The notes under the pieces: model-generated
What the model was told of the DNA's origin: nothing
Database searches by the model: none
The model's input: only the letters and a program-made list of their open reading frames with translations
Made by a program: the position numbers and the translations under genes
Shown: piece after piece, positions 42,964 to 52,361 of the stretch
Layout: each line of letters begins with the position of its first letter
Position numbering within the stretch: position 1 is the stretch's first letter
Source of the DNA: Thermoanaerobacter wiegelii Rt8.B1
GTDB taxonomy: Bacteria; Bacillota; Thermoanaerobacteria; Thermoanaerobacterales; Thermoanaerobacteraceae
Length of the DNA: 64,000 nucleotides
Direction: 5' to 3'
Assembly: GCF_000147695.2 (NCBI RefSeq)
Contig: NC_015958.1
Span: forward strand, 2,587,501-2,651,500

Positions 42964-44550
42964 TTATCTTTGGTTTTGTAAAGTTACTTGAGGCATAACT
43001 TCTATTTCAAACATTCTACTCCAAGGGTATCTTACTTTTACTTCTATATCTTTTATTGTAACAAAACTATTTTCCCTCTTTACTATTTCTCCAATATATT
43101 TTTCCTTTATTGCATCAATAAATGGTTTCATCTTTATTGAAAGTTCTTCATCTGCAGTTTTTCTATCTACGTTATCTTTACTCATGTGATTTGCCTCTGC
43201 CCATTTGTACATTTTATTTCTTACATCAGCCTGATAGGCAAAGTCATCCGCATAACGTATAAAGGAGAAAGCTATAAAGCTTTTTATAGCATCTTCTTCT
43301 TTGTAAGAAGGAAGTATGCTTTTGTCAAGGACCATTTTTAAAGACATTTCAGATATAACTGTCCCTATTGTGTTGCTGGGTGTATTCCAGCCCGCATAGA
43401 GAAAACTTAATGGATTTAAGTCAAAGAGGACATCGATTAACTTTTTATCCGCCATATTAACATATGCAACATCTGCTATTCCAAAAATTTGTCCTCTATT
43501 TTTATATTTTTGTATTTCGTTTTTTATTCCTAAATTTTCATGGGTATGGACATATAGTATACATTCGCCACTTAAGTCGACTTTTCCTCCTATAAAATTA
43601 ATTTTTTCTTCGACAATTTTCTTAAGGTTTGCTCCTTCATAGGGCAAAATAATTTTATTAGGTTCTTTTACGTCATAAATAACTTGAAAGCGAGGAATTC
43701 GCTTGTAGTACTCATTTGCAAGCCTTGCCGTTATCTCCATGCCAATTTCATCAGCACCATGAAGTACATATACTTTATCTGATATATGCCGTGCTTTCGC
43801 ATATTGGTCAAGTTTTCGCGCTGCCATATTTGACATACTAAACTCTTGTGTATCGTCAATACCTATTACTAATGTTTTTATATAGCCTTCTTTTGTCCAC
43901 TCAATGAGTTTTTTATTTATTTCTTCGTTTAACTCAAAAAGCTCAGTGTATTTAGTAAGCACATCAGTTGGTATGCTTTTTCTTATTTCTTCAAGCCTGG
44001 CTTTATCCTTTTCTTGGTTAAAAAGGTCAACTTTATCAGATAATTTTGAGAATTCTTTTAGCATGTCACTGTATTTTATATACTCGTAGTCGGAAAACTG
44101 AGTAGGAGTAAGACGAGGTATTATAGAAAATATAATTATATTTTTGTTTTTATTTTCTGTTAAAAATTTATAAAGGAGTGAAAGTTTTTCTTCATAGTTT
44201 TTATAGTTTTCTATACCACGGGATGCTATAAGGCCACCATTTAAATACTGTTGCAGTGATATTACAACAGCATAAACGTTACTTTTAGGAATGACCTCAT
44301 TAAGCCATTCATTAAGCCCTTCAAAGTTTCCCGGTTTTGTGTAGTCATCAAGTACATTTTGTGGAGGTAAAATCAAGTTTTTCCCCCACATATTTGTCAG
44401 AAGACTTACGTTTTGAGTATTTACAGGGCGGCTGTCAAGAGGTATAAAAATTATGTCGTCTTTTGGCATTGTAAATTTTTCATTGTAAGTAGAAGCTGGC
44501 AAGGAAAATATACATAAAGTCAGTACAAACCACAAAGCTTTTTTAAACAT
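42964..44550 (-). CDS. DUF4127 family exported protein
   Basis: A 528-residue protein with an N-terminal signal (MFKKALWFVLTLCIFSLPAS). The conserved opening DDIIFIPLDSRPVNTQNVSLL, the Gly-rich QQYLNGGLIASR near residue 100 and LVIGIDDTQEF near residue 220 are typical of DUF4127, a family of unknown function often near cell-wall and polysaccharide genes in Firmicutes. Conserved Asp, His and Arg residues suggest an enzyme. It heads a two-gene operon with the GH26-like protein, divergent from the SLH deacetylase. The ribosome site is AGGAG. Confidence 0.82.
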   Translation of the reverse strand: MFKKALWFVLTLCIFSLPASTYNEKFTMPKDDIIFIPLDSRPVNTQNVSLLTNMWGKNLILPPQNVLDDYTKPGNFEGLNEWLNEVIPKSNVYAVVISLQQYLNGGLIASRGIENYKNYEEKLSLLYKFLTENKNKNIIIFSIIPRLTPTQFSDYEYIKYSDMLKEFSKLSDKVDLFNQEKDKARLEEIRKSIPTDVLTKYTELFELNEEINKKLIEWTKEGYIKTLVIGIDDTQEFSMSNMAARKLDQYAKARHISDKVYVLHGADEIGMEITARLANEYYKRIPRFQVIYDVKEPNKIILPYEGANLKKIVEEKINFIGGKVDLSGECILYVHTHENLGIKNEIQKYKNRGQIFGIADVAYVNMADKKLIDVLFDLNPLSFLYAGWNTPSNTIGTVISEMSLKMVLDKSILPSYKEEDAIKSFIAFSFIRYADDFAYQADVRNKMYKWAEANHMSKDNVDRKTADEELSIKMKPFIDAIKEKYIGEIVKRENSFVTIKDIEVKVRYPWSRMFEIEVMPQVTLQNQR

Positions 44551-44579
44551 ATCCTTCTCCTGCTTGTCTTTTTGTATAA

Positions 44580-44588
44580 ATTATACCA
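44580..44588 (-). promoter_or_regulatory. Extended -10 promoter of the DUF4127/GH26 operon
   Basis: TGGTATAAT on the minus strand, about 30 bases before the DUF4127 start codon. No convincing -35 is seen. Confidence 0.4.
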
Positions 44589-44630
44589 TAACAAAATGGA
44601 ATTTTCATTTTATTATAATCTTTTTTTGGG

Positions 44631-44661
44631 CTTGGGGATTCTTCTGAGTGCTTCACACTCC
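44631..44661. repeat. Diverged dispersed-repeat copy
   Basis: GGGGATTCTTCTGAGTGCTTCACACTCC in the divergent region resembles the dispersed GTCATTCT...GAAGAATCCCC class by its GGGGATTCTTC end. It is truncated and diverged; assignment is tentative. Confidence 0.3.
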
Positions 44662-44730
44662 TTATAATTACAGAAAAGGAAAACTTGGCTCATAATTACA
44701 AATATTTCTTTTATAAAAAATTTAATGTTT

Positions 44731-44781
44731 TGTTAACTTTTTTGTAACATATTTGTGATAATTATGTGATATATTTATGAT
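44731..44781 (+). promoter_or_regulatory. SLH deacetylase promoter with phased hexamer array
   Basis: TGTTAA (44731), TGTAAC (44743), TGTGAT (44754), TGTGAT (44765) and TATGAT (44776) are spaced 12, 11, 11 and 11 bp. TTGTGA (44753-44758)-N17-TATGAT (44776-44781) can serve as -35 and -10, so the array overlaps the promoter. The period and sequence match OmpR-family (WalR/PhoP) sites. Confidence 0.5.
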
Positions 44782-44806
44782 AAATTTGGGTGAGAGGTTG
44801 GAAAAC

Positions 44807-46240
44807 ATGAGTAAAAAAGCGTTAATCATCCTTACAATCATGGTAACAATCGTACTTGCTGTATCAATTCCAGTGCTGCATTCAAAGGCACAATCTAAAA
44901 AGCCATTTGTACCTGTTTTAATGTACCATCACCTTCAAAAAGAAGGTACATTTGATTCTAAAAAGTATGGTGGTGTGATAATCGACCCAGAAAAATTTGA
45001 AAAGCAAATGCTTTACCTTAAAGCGGCAGGATATCACACTATAACTTTAGAACAGCTCAGAGATTTTGTACTTCATAATAAATCTTTACCACCAAAGCCT
45101 ATTGTGATAACTTTTGATGATGGATATTTAAGCAACTACACCTATGCATATCCTATACTTAAAAAATTGGGAATGAAAGCTGAAATAAATATTATAGTAA
45201 GTTATGTTCCAGATGAAGTAAACAAGCAAAAACCCGAAGTTGTTATACCGCATTTTACATGGCAACAAGCAAAAGAAATGGCAGACAGCGGAGTAATAGA
45301 GATTGAGAGTCACACATATGACCTCCACGGTTACAGGTCAAATGATTTTAAGAAAATCCCAATGGTAATGGGACCTGTAATCATTGATGGACATCTTGAA
45401 ACAATGGAAGAGTATAAAGAAAGGCTCTATCTAGATTTCTTGCGCTCACGAGAAATAATTAAAGAAAAAATAGGTAAAGCGCCTATATGTTTAGCATATC
45501 CTTTTGGTTCGGGAAATAAAATAAGCGACGAGATAGCAAAAAAAGTAGGTTTTGAAATGGCATTTGGCATTAAAGAAGGAGTAAATTATTACGGCGATAA
45601 TATTATGAAGTTAAAACGAATTACTGTGAGGGATTCCGATACAGGTCAAGACATTGTTGAAAAAATAAACAAGTTAAGTAGGGATACGGGGTTTATCCCT
45701 TTTTGGGATATTAAAAATATGTGGTCTGAAAAGAATATACTTAGTTCGGTAATAAAAGGGATTTTTGCAGGATATGAAGACGGGTCTTTTAGGCCAAACA
45801 AAATTATATCTAGAGCAGAATTCGCTTCTTTGATAGATAGAGCATTTTTAAAAGATAAACCGGTATTGCAGCAAGAAATTTCCTTCAAAGATGTTTCTCA
45901 AAATGCATGGTACTATAAACCTATTGCAAATATAGTAAATAATGGAATTATGAAAGGATACGAGGATAACACTTTTAAACCTCATAATCCCATAACGCGA
46001 GAAGAAGCCATTAGCGTTCTTATGAAATTTTATGAGTCAAAAGAGAATGTTGATTTTGCTATTTTTGATCCTGCAGACAAAAATGACATTTCATCATGGG
46101 CATATGATTTCATTAAAAAAGCTTATGAGAATAATTTAATAGCTGGTACAAATATAGATGGTAAAATATACATTTATCCTAAAAAGCCTTTGACACGAGA
46201 AGAAGCAGCAGTACTATTAGATAAAATAGTGAAGGAGTAG
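44807..46240 (+). CDS. Polysaccharide deacetylase with C-terminal SLH domains
   Basis: A 477-residue surface enzyme. A signal anchor (residues about 5-28) is followed by a NodB-type deacetylase domain (about 35-270) with PVLMYHHLQ, ITFDDGYLSNYTYAYPIL (catalytic Asp and metal-binding Asp), IEIESHTYDLHG (metal His) and LAYPFGSG. Three SLH modules (about 310-475), each of the type FAGYEDGSFRPNKIISRAEFASLI, anchor it to the wall. It probably removes acetyl groups from wall polysaccharide or peptidoglycan. The ATG at 44807 is chosen because GAGAGG is nine bases upstream; the earlier in-frame ATG at 44777 falls within the promoter array. Confidence 0.88.
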   Translation: MSKKALIILTIMVTIVLAVSIPVLHSKAQSKKPFVPVLMYHHLQKEGTFDSKKYGGVIIDPEKFEKQMLYLKAAGYHTITLEQLRDFVLHNKSLPPKPIVITFDDGYLSNYTYAYPILKKLGMKAEINIIVSYVPDEVNKQKPEVVIPHFTWQQAKEMADSGVIEIESHTYDLHGYRSNDFKKIPMVMGPVIIDGHLETMEEYKERLYLDFLRSREIIKEKIGKAPICLAYPFGSGNKISDEIAKKVGFEMAFGIKEGVNYYGDNIMKLKRITVRDSDTGQDIVEKINKLSRDTGFIPFWDIKNMWSEKNILSSVIKGIFAGYEDGSFRPNKIISRAEFASLIDRAFLKDKPVLQQEISFKDVSQNAWYYKPIANIVNNGIMKGYEDNTFKPHNPITREEAISVLMKFYESKENVDFAIFDPADKNDISSWAYDFIKKAYENNLIAGTNIDGKIYIYPKKPLTREEAAVLLDKIVKE

Positions 46241-46257
46241 CGAAAAAGCCACTCCTT
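46230..46257. terminator. Bidirectional terminator between two convergent surface-protein genes
   Basis: GAAGGAGT-N12-ACTCCTTC hairpin followed by ATTTTTAA in the plus direction. It overlaps the end of the deacetylase gene. Confidence 0.75.
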
Positions 46258-46262
46258 CATTT

Positions 46263-48233
46263 TTAATAATTAGCAAATACATCTTTTAATTCATCATTTA
46301 GTGTATTCCAGGTATATATAGAATATCCCACTGCATCCTTTGAAGCATCAAGTCCACCTTTTAATTCGTCTACAGAGGGAAGCCCATAGCCCTCATCATA
46401 ACCATGCAAAATAACTTCTATGTTGACGTTGTTTCCTGCAAGAAATTGCACTTTTTTTATAGAATCAGATACAAATTTTTTTGCATCATCATAAGTATAG
46501 TTTGCGCTTGATACGTGCCAGTAGTCCATTAAAGCAATTGCATCAAAATATTTTGCCATTGTGGCATAAGGATAGTTGGGTCTGTATTGAGGCGGATAAG
46601 TAATTGCGATAAAAGGCATTCCTGCAGGTAAATTTTTTATAGTTTGCGTCGCATAGTCTTCTACCATTTTTGACGCTGTAACCGGATCTTTTTGAGGCAA
46701 TTCTTCTATATCTGCAGCAACTCCATCTACACGATAACCGTTTGGAGTGACATAGTTGGCAACTTGTGCTGTTAAAGATGCATCATATGTGGTATCTTTT
46801 AAGTCTGTGTACACCCATGCTATGACCTTTATTCCAGCTCTATGTGCAGCAGGAAGCAAGTCATCCAGCCATTTTTTCCATTTGTCTGGAAATCCCGCTT
46901 TTGATGTAGCAACTTCAAGGTAAATATGAGTTACTCTGGCATTTACAAAGCGGCTTAAATCATTTGCAGTAGGCATAGTAGAATATATACTGTACCATAC
47001 TCCTTTTCCTGCATAGGGTAAAGACGTAAGAGCTTGGCCGATATTTCCTCTTGAAGATTGACTGTTGGAAGCTGTCAGTGTCCTTCTATCGGAAAGATTA
47101 TCAGAAGTATCACTCGCTATTTTATTAGGATTGTTATATGCAATTGTAAGCCATCCTGCGATCCAACCTACTGTTCCGTTTTGAAGTTTGGCTTTATACC
47201 AATCGCCTGATTTGTCAATTACACTTAATATGTCCCCATTATTGACCTGCGTTATGATGTCATACTGTGTACCCGGACCAGTCCGTATATTTACTACATT
47301 GGCGTTTACCATTAAAGACGAAGGCAAAGTGATAATAATTGGTTGTATGTTAATTATCAATTTGCCATCCTGTTGCGCCACGGAATAATCAGCATCACTG
47401 CTCAAAGTAATAATTACTCTCACCGTGTTAGGAGTAAGCTGTGTCGGAATAACACCTTTTACAACTTTATCATCAAGGGCAAATCCATATACTCCATTTT
47501 TTAAAACTGCATTGTTTAGGTCTACAAAAATTGCGTCCCTATTTGGCGATTTTGAAATGTTATAGTTAGAATCTTGAGTTAAAATAATTACACTTTTTGC
47601 ATCATTTATATTAGTAAATCCTATACTATCTACAGTATACGGTTTGGCAGAGGTATCTTGTGTATTTTGATTTGTGGAAGTATTGTTTAAATTAGATTGG
47701 GAAGTCTGAGTAGTATTTGAACTTTGATCACTCAATTTTGCAGAAGCAATTTGCGTGTCTGTCCCTGTTTTACTGTCTATATACACAGTGTTTGTATTTT
47801 CATCCCAATTGACGTTATTTTTGAAAGCTTCACTTATAAATCGCAATGGGACATATGTATAGCCATAGTTTACAAGTTTAACAGATGAGTCAAGTTTTAC
47901 AGGCTTGTCATTTACATAGGCAGTGTCTTTGTAAAAATAGAGGACGATTTTATCTCCATTGTAAGTAATCCACACTTTAGTGCTGTCATAACCTATTTGC
48001 GCCCCCATTTTTTCTGAAATAAACCTTACTGGCACAAATACATGATTGTCAATCATGAGGGGCTTCATATTCGGATTTTGTTTTACCCCGTCTATGAGGA
48101 TATTTATAGGTGGGTAATTGTAGGAGATGTTTTTTCCGTCGATGTTATAAGTTTCAGCCGCATATGCAAATGTTCCACTGTAAATTAGAAAAATTAATAA
48201 AAAAATAAACAGATACTTTCCCTTTCTTCGCAT
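46263..48233 (-). CDS. Secreted protein: copper-amine-oxidase-type domain, AMIN-like domain, SH3 and glycosyl-hydrolase-like barrel
   Basis: A 656-residue exported protein. The signal peptide is KYLFIFLLIFLIYSGTFAYA. Residues about 40-150 are two copper-amine-oxidase N-terminal-like halves (FVPVRFISEKMGA, YVPLRFISEAFKNNV). After a Thr/Ser/Gln linker comes an AMIN-like beta domain (about 200-315, SIGFTNINDAKSVIIL), then a bacterial SH3 module (about 318-375, VNIRTGPGTQYDIIT...GWIAGWL). The C-terminal barrel (about 410-656) has IYLEVATSKAGF, VIAWVYTDL, GVAADIEELP and ALMDYWH, resembling a putative glycosyl-hydrolase family. The likely role is in cell-wall remodelling; the substrate is unknown. 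Five phased WalR-type hexamers precede it. Confidence 0.82.
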   Translation of the reverse strand: MRRKGKYLFIFLLIFLIYSGTFAYAAETYNIDGKNISYNYPPINILIDGVKQNPNMKPLMIDNHVFVPVRFISEKMGAQIGYDSTKVWITYNGDKIVLYFYKDTAYVNDKPVKLDSSVKLVNYGYTYVPLRFISEAFKNNVNWDENTNTVYIDSKTGTDTQIASAKLSDQSSNTTQTSQSNLNNTSTNQNTQDTSAKPYTVDSIGFTNINDAKSVIILTQDSNYNISKSPNRDAIFVDLNNAVLKNGVYGFALDDKVVKGVIPTQLTPNTVRVIITLSSDADYSVAQQDGKLIINIQPIIITLPSSLMVNANVVNIRTGPGTQYDIITQVNNGDILSVIDKSGDWYKAKLQNGTVGWIAGWLTIAYNNPNKIASDTSDNLSDRRTLTASNSQSSRGNIGQALTSLPYAGKGVWYSIYSTMPTANDLSRFVNARVTHIYLEVATSKAGFPDKWKKWLDDLLPAAHRAGIKVIAWVYTDLKDTTYDASLTAQVANYVTPNGYRVDGVAADIEELPQKDPVTASKMVEDYATQTIKNLPAGMPFIAITYPPQYRPNYPYATMAKYFDAIALMDYWHVSSANYTYDDAKKFVSDSIKKVQFLAGNNVNIEVILHGYDEGYGLPSVDELKGGLDASKDAVGYSIYTWNTLNDELKDVFANY

Positions 48234-48278
48234 CGGTTCCCTCCTCTTTTGTTTTTTATAACTTTTGAGTTTTATTTT

Positions 48279-48328
48279 ATTACATTTATATTACAGGTAT
48301 ATTTCAGAGCGATTACAATATGGTTACA
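48279..48328. promoter_or_regulatory. Five hexamers in exact 11-bp phase upstream of the SH3/glycosyl-hydrolase-like gene
   Basis: In gene orientation (minus): TGTAAC at 48328-48323, TGTAAT at 48317-48312, TGAAAT at 48306-48301, TGTAAT at 48295-48290, TGTAAT at 48284-48279. Four of five match TGTWAH exactly. A possible -10 TTATAA (48256-48261) lies 17 bases beyond the last hexamer. The array reaches into the 3' end of the PIN toxin gene. Confidence 0.65.
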
Positions 48329-48726
48329 AATTCTTCTGCTTTTACTATTTTAATATTTTTATACTCTTTAAGTTGAAGCAAATGATTGTCACCTGTGACT
48401 ATGAAGTCACAACTTCCTTCTAAAGCACACTCTAAGAAAATATTATCTTTTGGGTCTTCTTTTATAACCTCTATTTTTTGTTTTGGATATACAAATAAAA
48501 CCCAATCAAAAGATAAAAGCCTATTTAGCAAGTCAAGTCTTTTCTCAATAGTGCCAAAAACAGCAAACTTATCTCGCGTCAACACATTGGCATATTCTTC
48601 CACAATTTCTTTGCTTACTACCGGGTCAAATTTATTTAAGACCCAGTAATCAATAACTTTTGCAGGATAGCTTTTTTTGCTAATAAAAGCTGAAATTAAA
48701 ACATTAGTATCAATTACTGCGCGCAT
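48313..48726 (-). CDS. PIN-domain toxin of a type II toxin-antitoxin pair
   Basis: A 137-residue protein of the COG1569 PIN family, expected to be an RNase. It has the PIN acidic residues in AVIDTNVLISAF (Asp6), VSKEIVEEY (Glu), LECALEGSCDFIVTGDNHLL (Glu and two Asp), and the C-terminal IKIVKAEEFVTIL. Its start overlaps the end of the upstream antitoxin gene by 13 bases, the usual TA arrangement. The target RNA is unknown. Confidence 0.88.
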   Translation of the reverse strand: MRAVIDTNVLISAFISKKSYPAKVIDYWVLNKFDPVVSKEIVEEYANVLTRDKFAVFGTIEKRLDLLNRLLSFDWVLFVYPKQKIEVIKEDPKDNIFLECALEGSCDFIVTGDNHLLQLKEYKNIKIVKAEEFVTIL

Positions 48727-48995
48727 TTTCGTGCTTCCTCTATCTCTTTTTGTACGTCTTCCTCAGATAAGCCTGCTGTTTCGGCTTTACTTCTAAATTC
48801 GTTTAAAATTTGCATAATCTCTAATTGTTTTGCCTTCTTTTCAAGTTCTTTTAATTGATTGTACATAGAATAACTGATTATAACTCCTTTGGGTTCAGAT
48901 CGAGAAGAAACTATTATCACATCGCCTTTTTCTACTTTTTCTAAATATTCACCTAATTTGGGCCTTAATTTGTCTACTCCAACGACTTCTTCCAT
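48714..48995 (-). CDS. Phd/YefM-type antitoxin
   Basis: A 93-residue protein. The N-terminal EEVVGVDKLRPKLGEYLEKVEKGDVIIVSSRSEPKGVIISY is the Phd/YefM DNA-binding fold, binding its own promoter. The acidic, helical C-terminus (EEDVQKEIEEARKCAQ) is expected to neutralise the PIN toxin encoded next. No second copy of the pair is seen in the window. Confidence 0.88.
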   Translation of the reverse strand: MEEVVGVDKLRPKLGEYLEKVEKGDVIIVSSRSEPKGVIISYSMYNQLKELEKKAKQLEIMQILNEFRSKAETAGLSEEDVQKEIEEARKCAQ

Positions 48996-49077
48996 CTGTT
49001 TTCACCTCCAGATTAATTTTAAAATTAATTTCTAGATATATTATAGCCTTTTTGTTCATAACTATCAAGTAAAATTT

Positions 49078-49100
49078 AAGGGCTGGATATTCACCAGCCC

Positions 49101-49102
<2 letters not shown>
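49078..49102 (-). terminator. Terminator after pyrG
   Basis: AAGGGCTGG-TGAATAT-CCAGCCCTT hairpin followed by AAATTTTAC on the minus strand; the T tract is weak. Confidence 0.65.
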
Positions 49103-50732
<1,630 letters not shown>

Positions 50733-50764
50733 TTATGATTAATTTTTAATGGTTTATAACCCAT

Positions 50765-50794
50765 AAAAAAATCTCTATTTTGGAAAAATAGAGA
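50765..50794 (-). terminator. Terminator after the UPF0175 gene
   Basis: TCTCTATTTTT-CC-AAAATAGAGA hairpin followed by TTTTTTTATGG on the minus strand, upstream of pyrG. Confidence 0.8.
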
Positions 50795-50896
50795 CTCGTA
50801 TCCCTTTAAGTTTAAATAAATTTTTTAAATTTTTGTCATCCCGCCAGTACATAAAAACACCTCGTGAAAATAAATACTTATTTATTATATAGGATT

Positions 50897-51184
50897 TTAA
50901 AGTGATTGTAAAGAGTGCATTATTGCTTGTAGATCCATTTCGTAATCTTCTGCAGTATAATTTATAACCGGAATTCCTTTATTGTTTAATAACTTCATAA
51001 AATCAACTAAATTATAACCTGCCAATTCTGCAGCCTTTCCTAAACTTATTAGCCTTTCTATATATAGACCAATCGCAAGAGCTTCTCTTAATATTTTATC
51101 TGATTTTACAAAAGAAGAAAATGCATCAATTTCTGTAAATAATTGAACAGGTATTTTTAATTCTATAGTTTTTTGTTCTTCCAC
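50897..51184 (-). CDS. UPF0175 family protein, probable antitoxin-like
   Basis: A 95-residue protein with the UPF0175 core LREALAIGLYIERLISLGKAAELAGYNLVDFMKLLNNKGIPVINYT, a helix-turn-helix-like region. Such proteins usually precede a DUF3368 PIN-like toxin gene and are thought to be antitoxins. No partner toxin is found within the 190 bases downstream, which contain only a hairpin and a fragment resembling a dispersed repeat (GTCATCCCG). It is therefore an orphan. Confidence 0.8.
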   Translation of the reverse strand: MEEQKTIELKIPVQLFTEIDAFSSFVKSDKILREALAIGLYIERLISLGKAAELAGYNLVDFMKLLNNKGIPVINYTAEDYEMDLQAIMHSLQSL

Positions 51185-51320
51185 AATTACTCACCTCACA
51201 AAATAAAACACCTATTGTAATTATTATAACACAAGTTGCATTATTTTTTGCAAAATATTATAATGTTTTAGGATGCTAAAGAGAAAAATCGAGGATTTTA
51301 AGTTTTCAAGGAGGAAAAAT

Positions 51321-52139
51321 ATGGCTGCTGATTATCACGTCCACATAGAAAATGGGCCTTATACAATAGAATGGCTTAAGAAGTTCATTGATGTAGCACT
51401 GCAAAAAGGGTTAACCGAGATTGGCATTTCTGAGCACGGACATAGATTTAAAGAAGGATATAATGCTTATAAAAGTGACGGTTTCAGAGGAGAATGGATA
51501 AAAAGTTACATGGACCAAAGCATTTCCAATTATGTTGAATTGATAAAGGAAGCAAAAGCAATGGGTTTGCCTGTAAAATTGGGTATTGAAGCAGACTACT
51601 TCCCAGGAAAAGAAAAGGAAATAAAAGAATTTCTAGAGCCTTATCCATGGGATTTTGTGATAGGGTCTGTTCATTGGATTGAAGATTGGGGTATAGACCT
51701 TGAAGAATCTATAGAAGAATGGAAAATAAGAGATGTTGATTCGGTTTATCTCGAATATTTTAATATAATTGAAAAAATGGCTAAAACAGGCTTATTTGAT
51801 ATTATAGGACACATTGACCTTGTAAAAATTTTTGGATTTAGGGCAAAGCCTTCTACTTTCGATAAAATAAGACGAAATATTAAGGAAATCTCAAAAGAAG
51901 GCATAGTAATTGAAGTTTCTACTGCGGGTTTTAGAAAACCAGTAGGAGAAATTTATCCTTCCAAAGAAATAATGGGAATGATTAAGGAATATAATATACC
52001 GATTGTAGTAAATTCTGACGCTCATAACCCTTACGATGTGGCAAGAGATTTTGACAAAGCTTATGCTTATGTAAAATCCTTTAGGATAAACACTCTTTAT
52101 TATTTTGAAGAAAGAAAAAGAACAGCTTATAATATTTAA
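51321..52139 (+). CDS. PHP-domain phosphatase, histidinol-phosphatase-like
   Basis: A 272-residue metal-dependent phosphoesterase. It has PHP motifs DYHVHIENG (H-x-H), GISEHGH, LGIEADYFPG, IGSVHWIEDWG, FDIIGHIDLVKIFG and the C-terminal VNSDAHNP, which together bind two or three metals. It resembles HisK histidinol phosphatase, but no his gene is nearby, so the substrate is uncertain. The ATG at 51321 has CAAGGAGG six bases upstream; a longer ORF starts before this site. Confidence 0.85.
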   Translation: MAADYHVHIENGPYTIEWLKKFIDVALQKGLTEIGISEHGHRFKEGYNAYKSDGFRGEWIKSYMDQSISNYVELIKEAKAMGLPVKLGIEADYFPGKEKEIKEFLEPYPWDFVIGSVHWIEDWGIDLEESIEEWKIRDVDSVYLEYFNIIEKMAKTGLFDIIGHIDLVKIFGFRAKPSTFDKIRRNIKEISKEGIVIEVSTAGFRKPVGEIYPSKEIMGMIKEYNIPIVVNSDAHNPYDVARDFDKAYAYVKSFRINTLYYFEERKRTAYNI

Positions 52140-52140
52140 A

Positions 52141-52160
52141 GGAGCAGGAAAGCTTGCTCC
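52141..52160 (+). terminator. Hairpin after the PHP gene
   Basis: GGAGCA-GGAAAGCT-TGCTCC hairpin right after the PHP stop, followed by TCAGTTTG, so it is a weak terminator. It closely resembles the hairpin at 54885-54914. Confidence 0.5.
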
Positions 52161-52204
52161 TCAGTTTGTGGACAAAGTCAAAAATTTTTTGAAGAAGATA
52201 TTTT

Positions 52205-52292
52205 GCATCGTAGCTCCGATGTTCCAAAGCGACAAAACTAAAGCTTGACCTTCGGGTTCCGGCAGGGTCCCGGGCACAACTTCCGGCTTTTT
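52205..52292. other. GC-rich island with hairpins between two genes
   Basis: Within an AT-rich intergenic stretch this segment is clearly GC-rich. It holds CATCG...CGATG (52206-52221), GACC-TTCG-GGTT with a UUCG-type tetraloop, the self-complementary GGGTCCCGGG region and two copies of TTCCGGC (52257 and 52281), then a T run. It has no ORF. It could be a structured RNA or a dispersed repeat; neither can be settled here. Confidence 0.4.
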
Positions 52293-52361
52293 AATATGTT
52301 ACTTTGAGGCAAAGCACAGCAAAACCAGCAGTCTAGATATCTGAAAAATATCACAAAAATT

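Noticed and set aside
44777..44806. Earlier ATG as the start of the SLH deacetylase
   Set aside because: It has no ribosome site and lies inside the promoter-like hexamer array, whereas the ATG at 44807 has GAGAGG correctly spaced.
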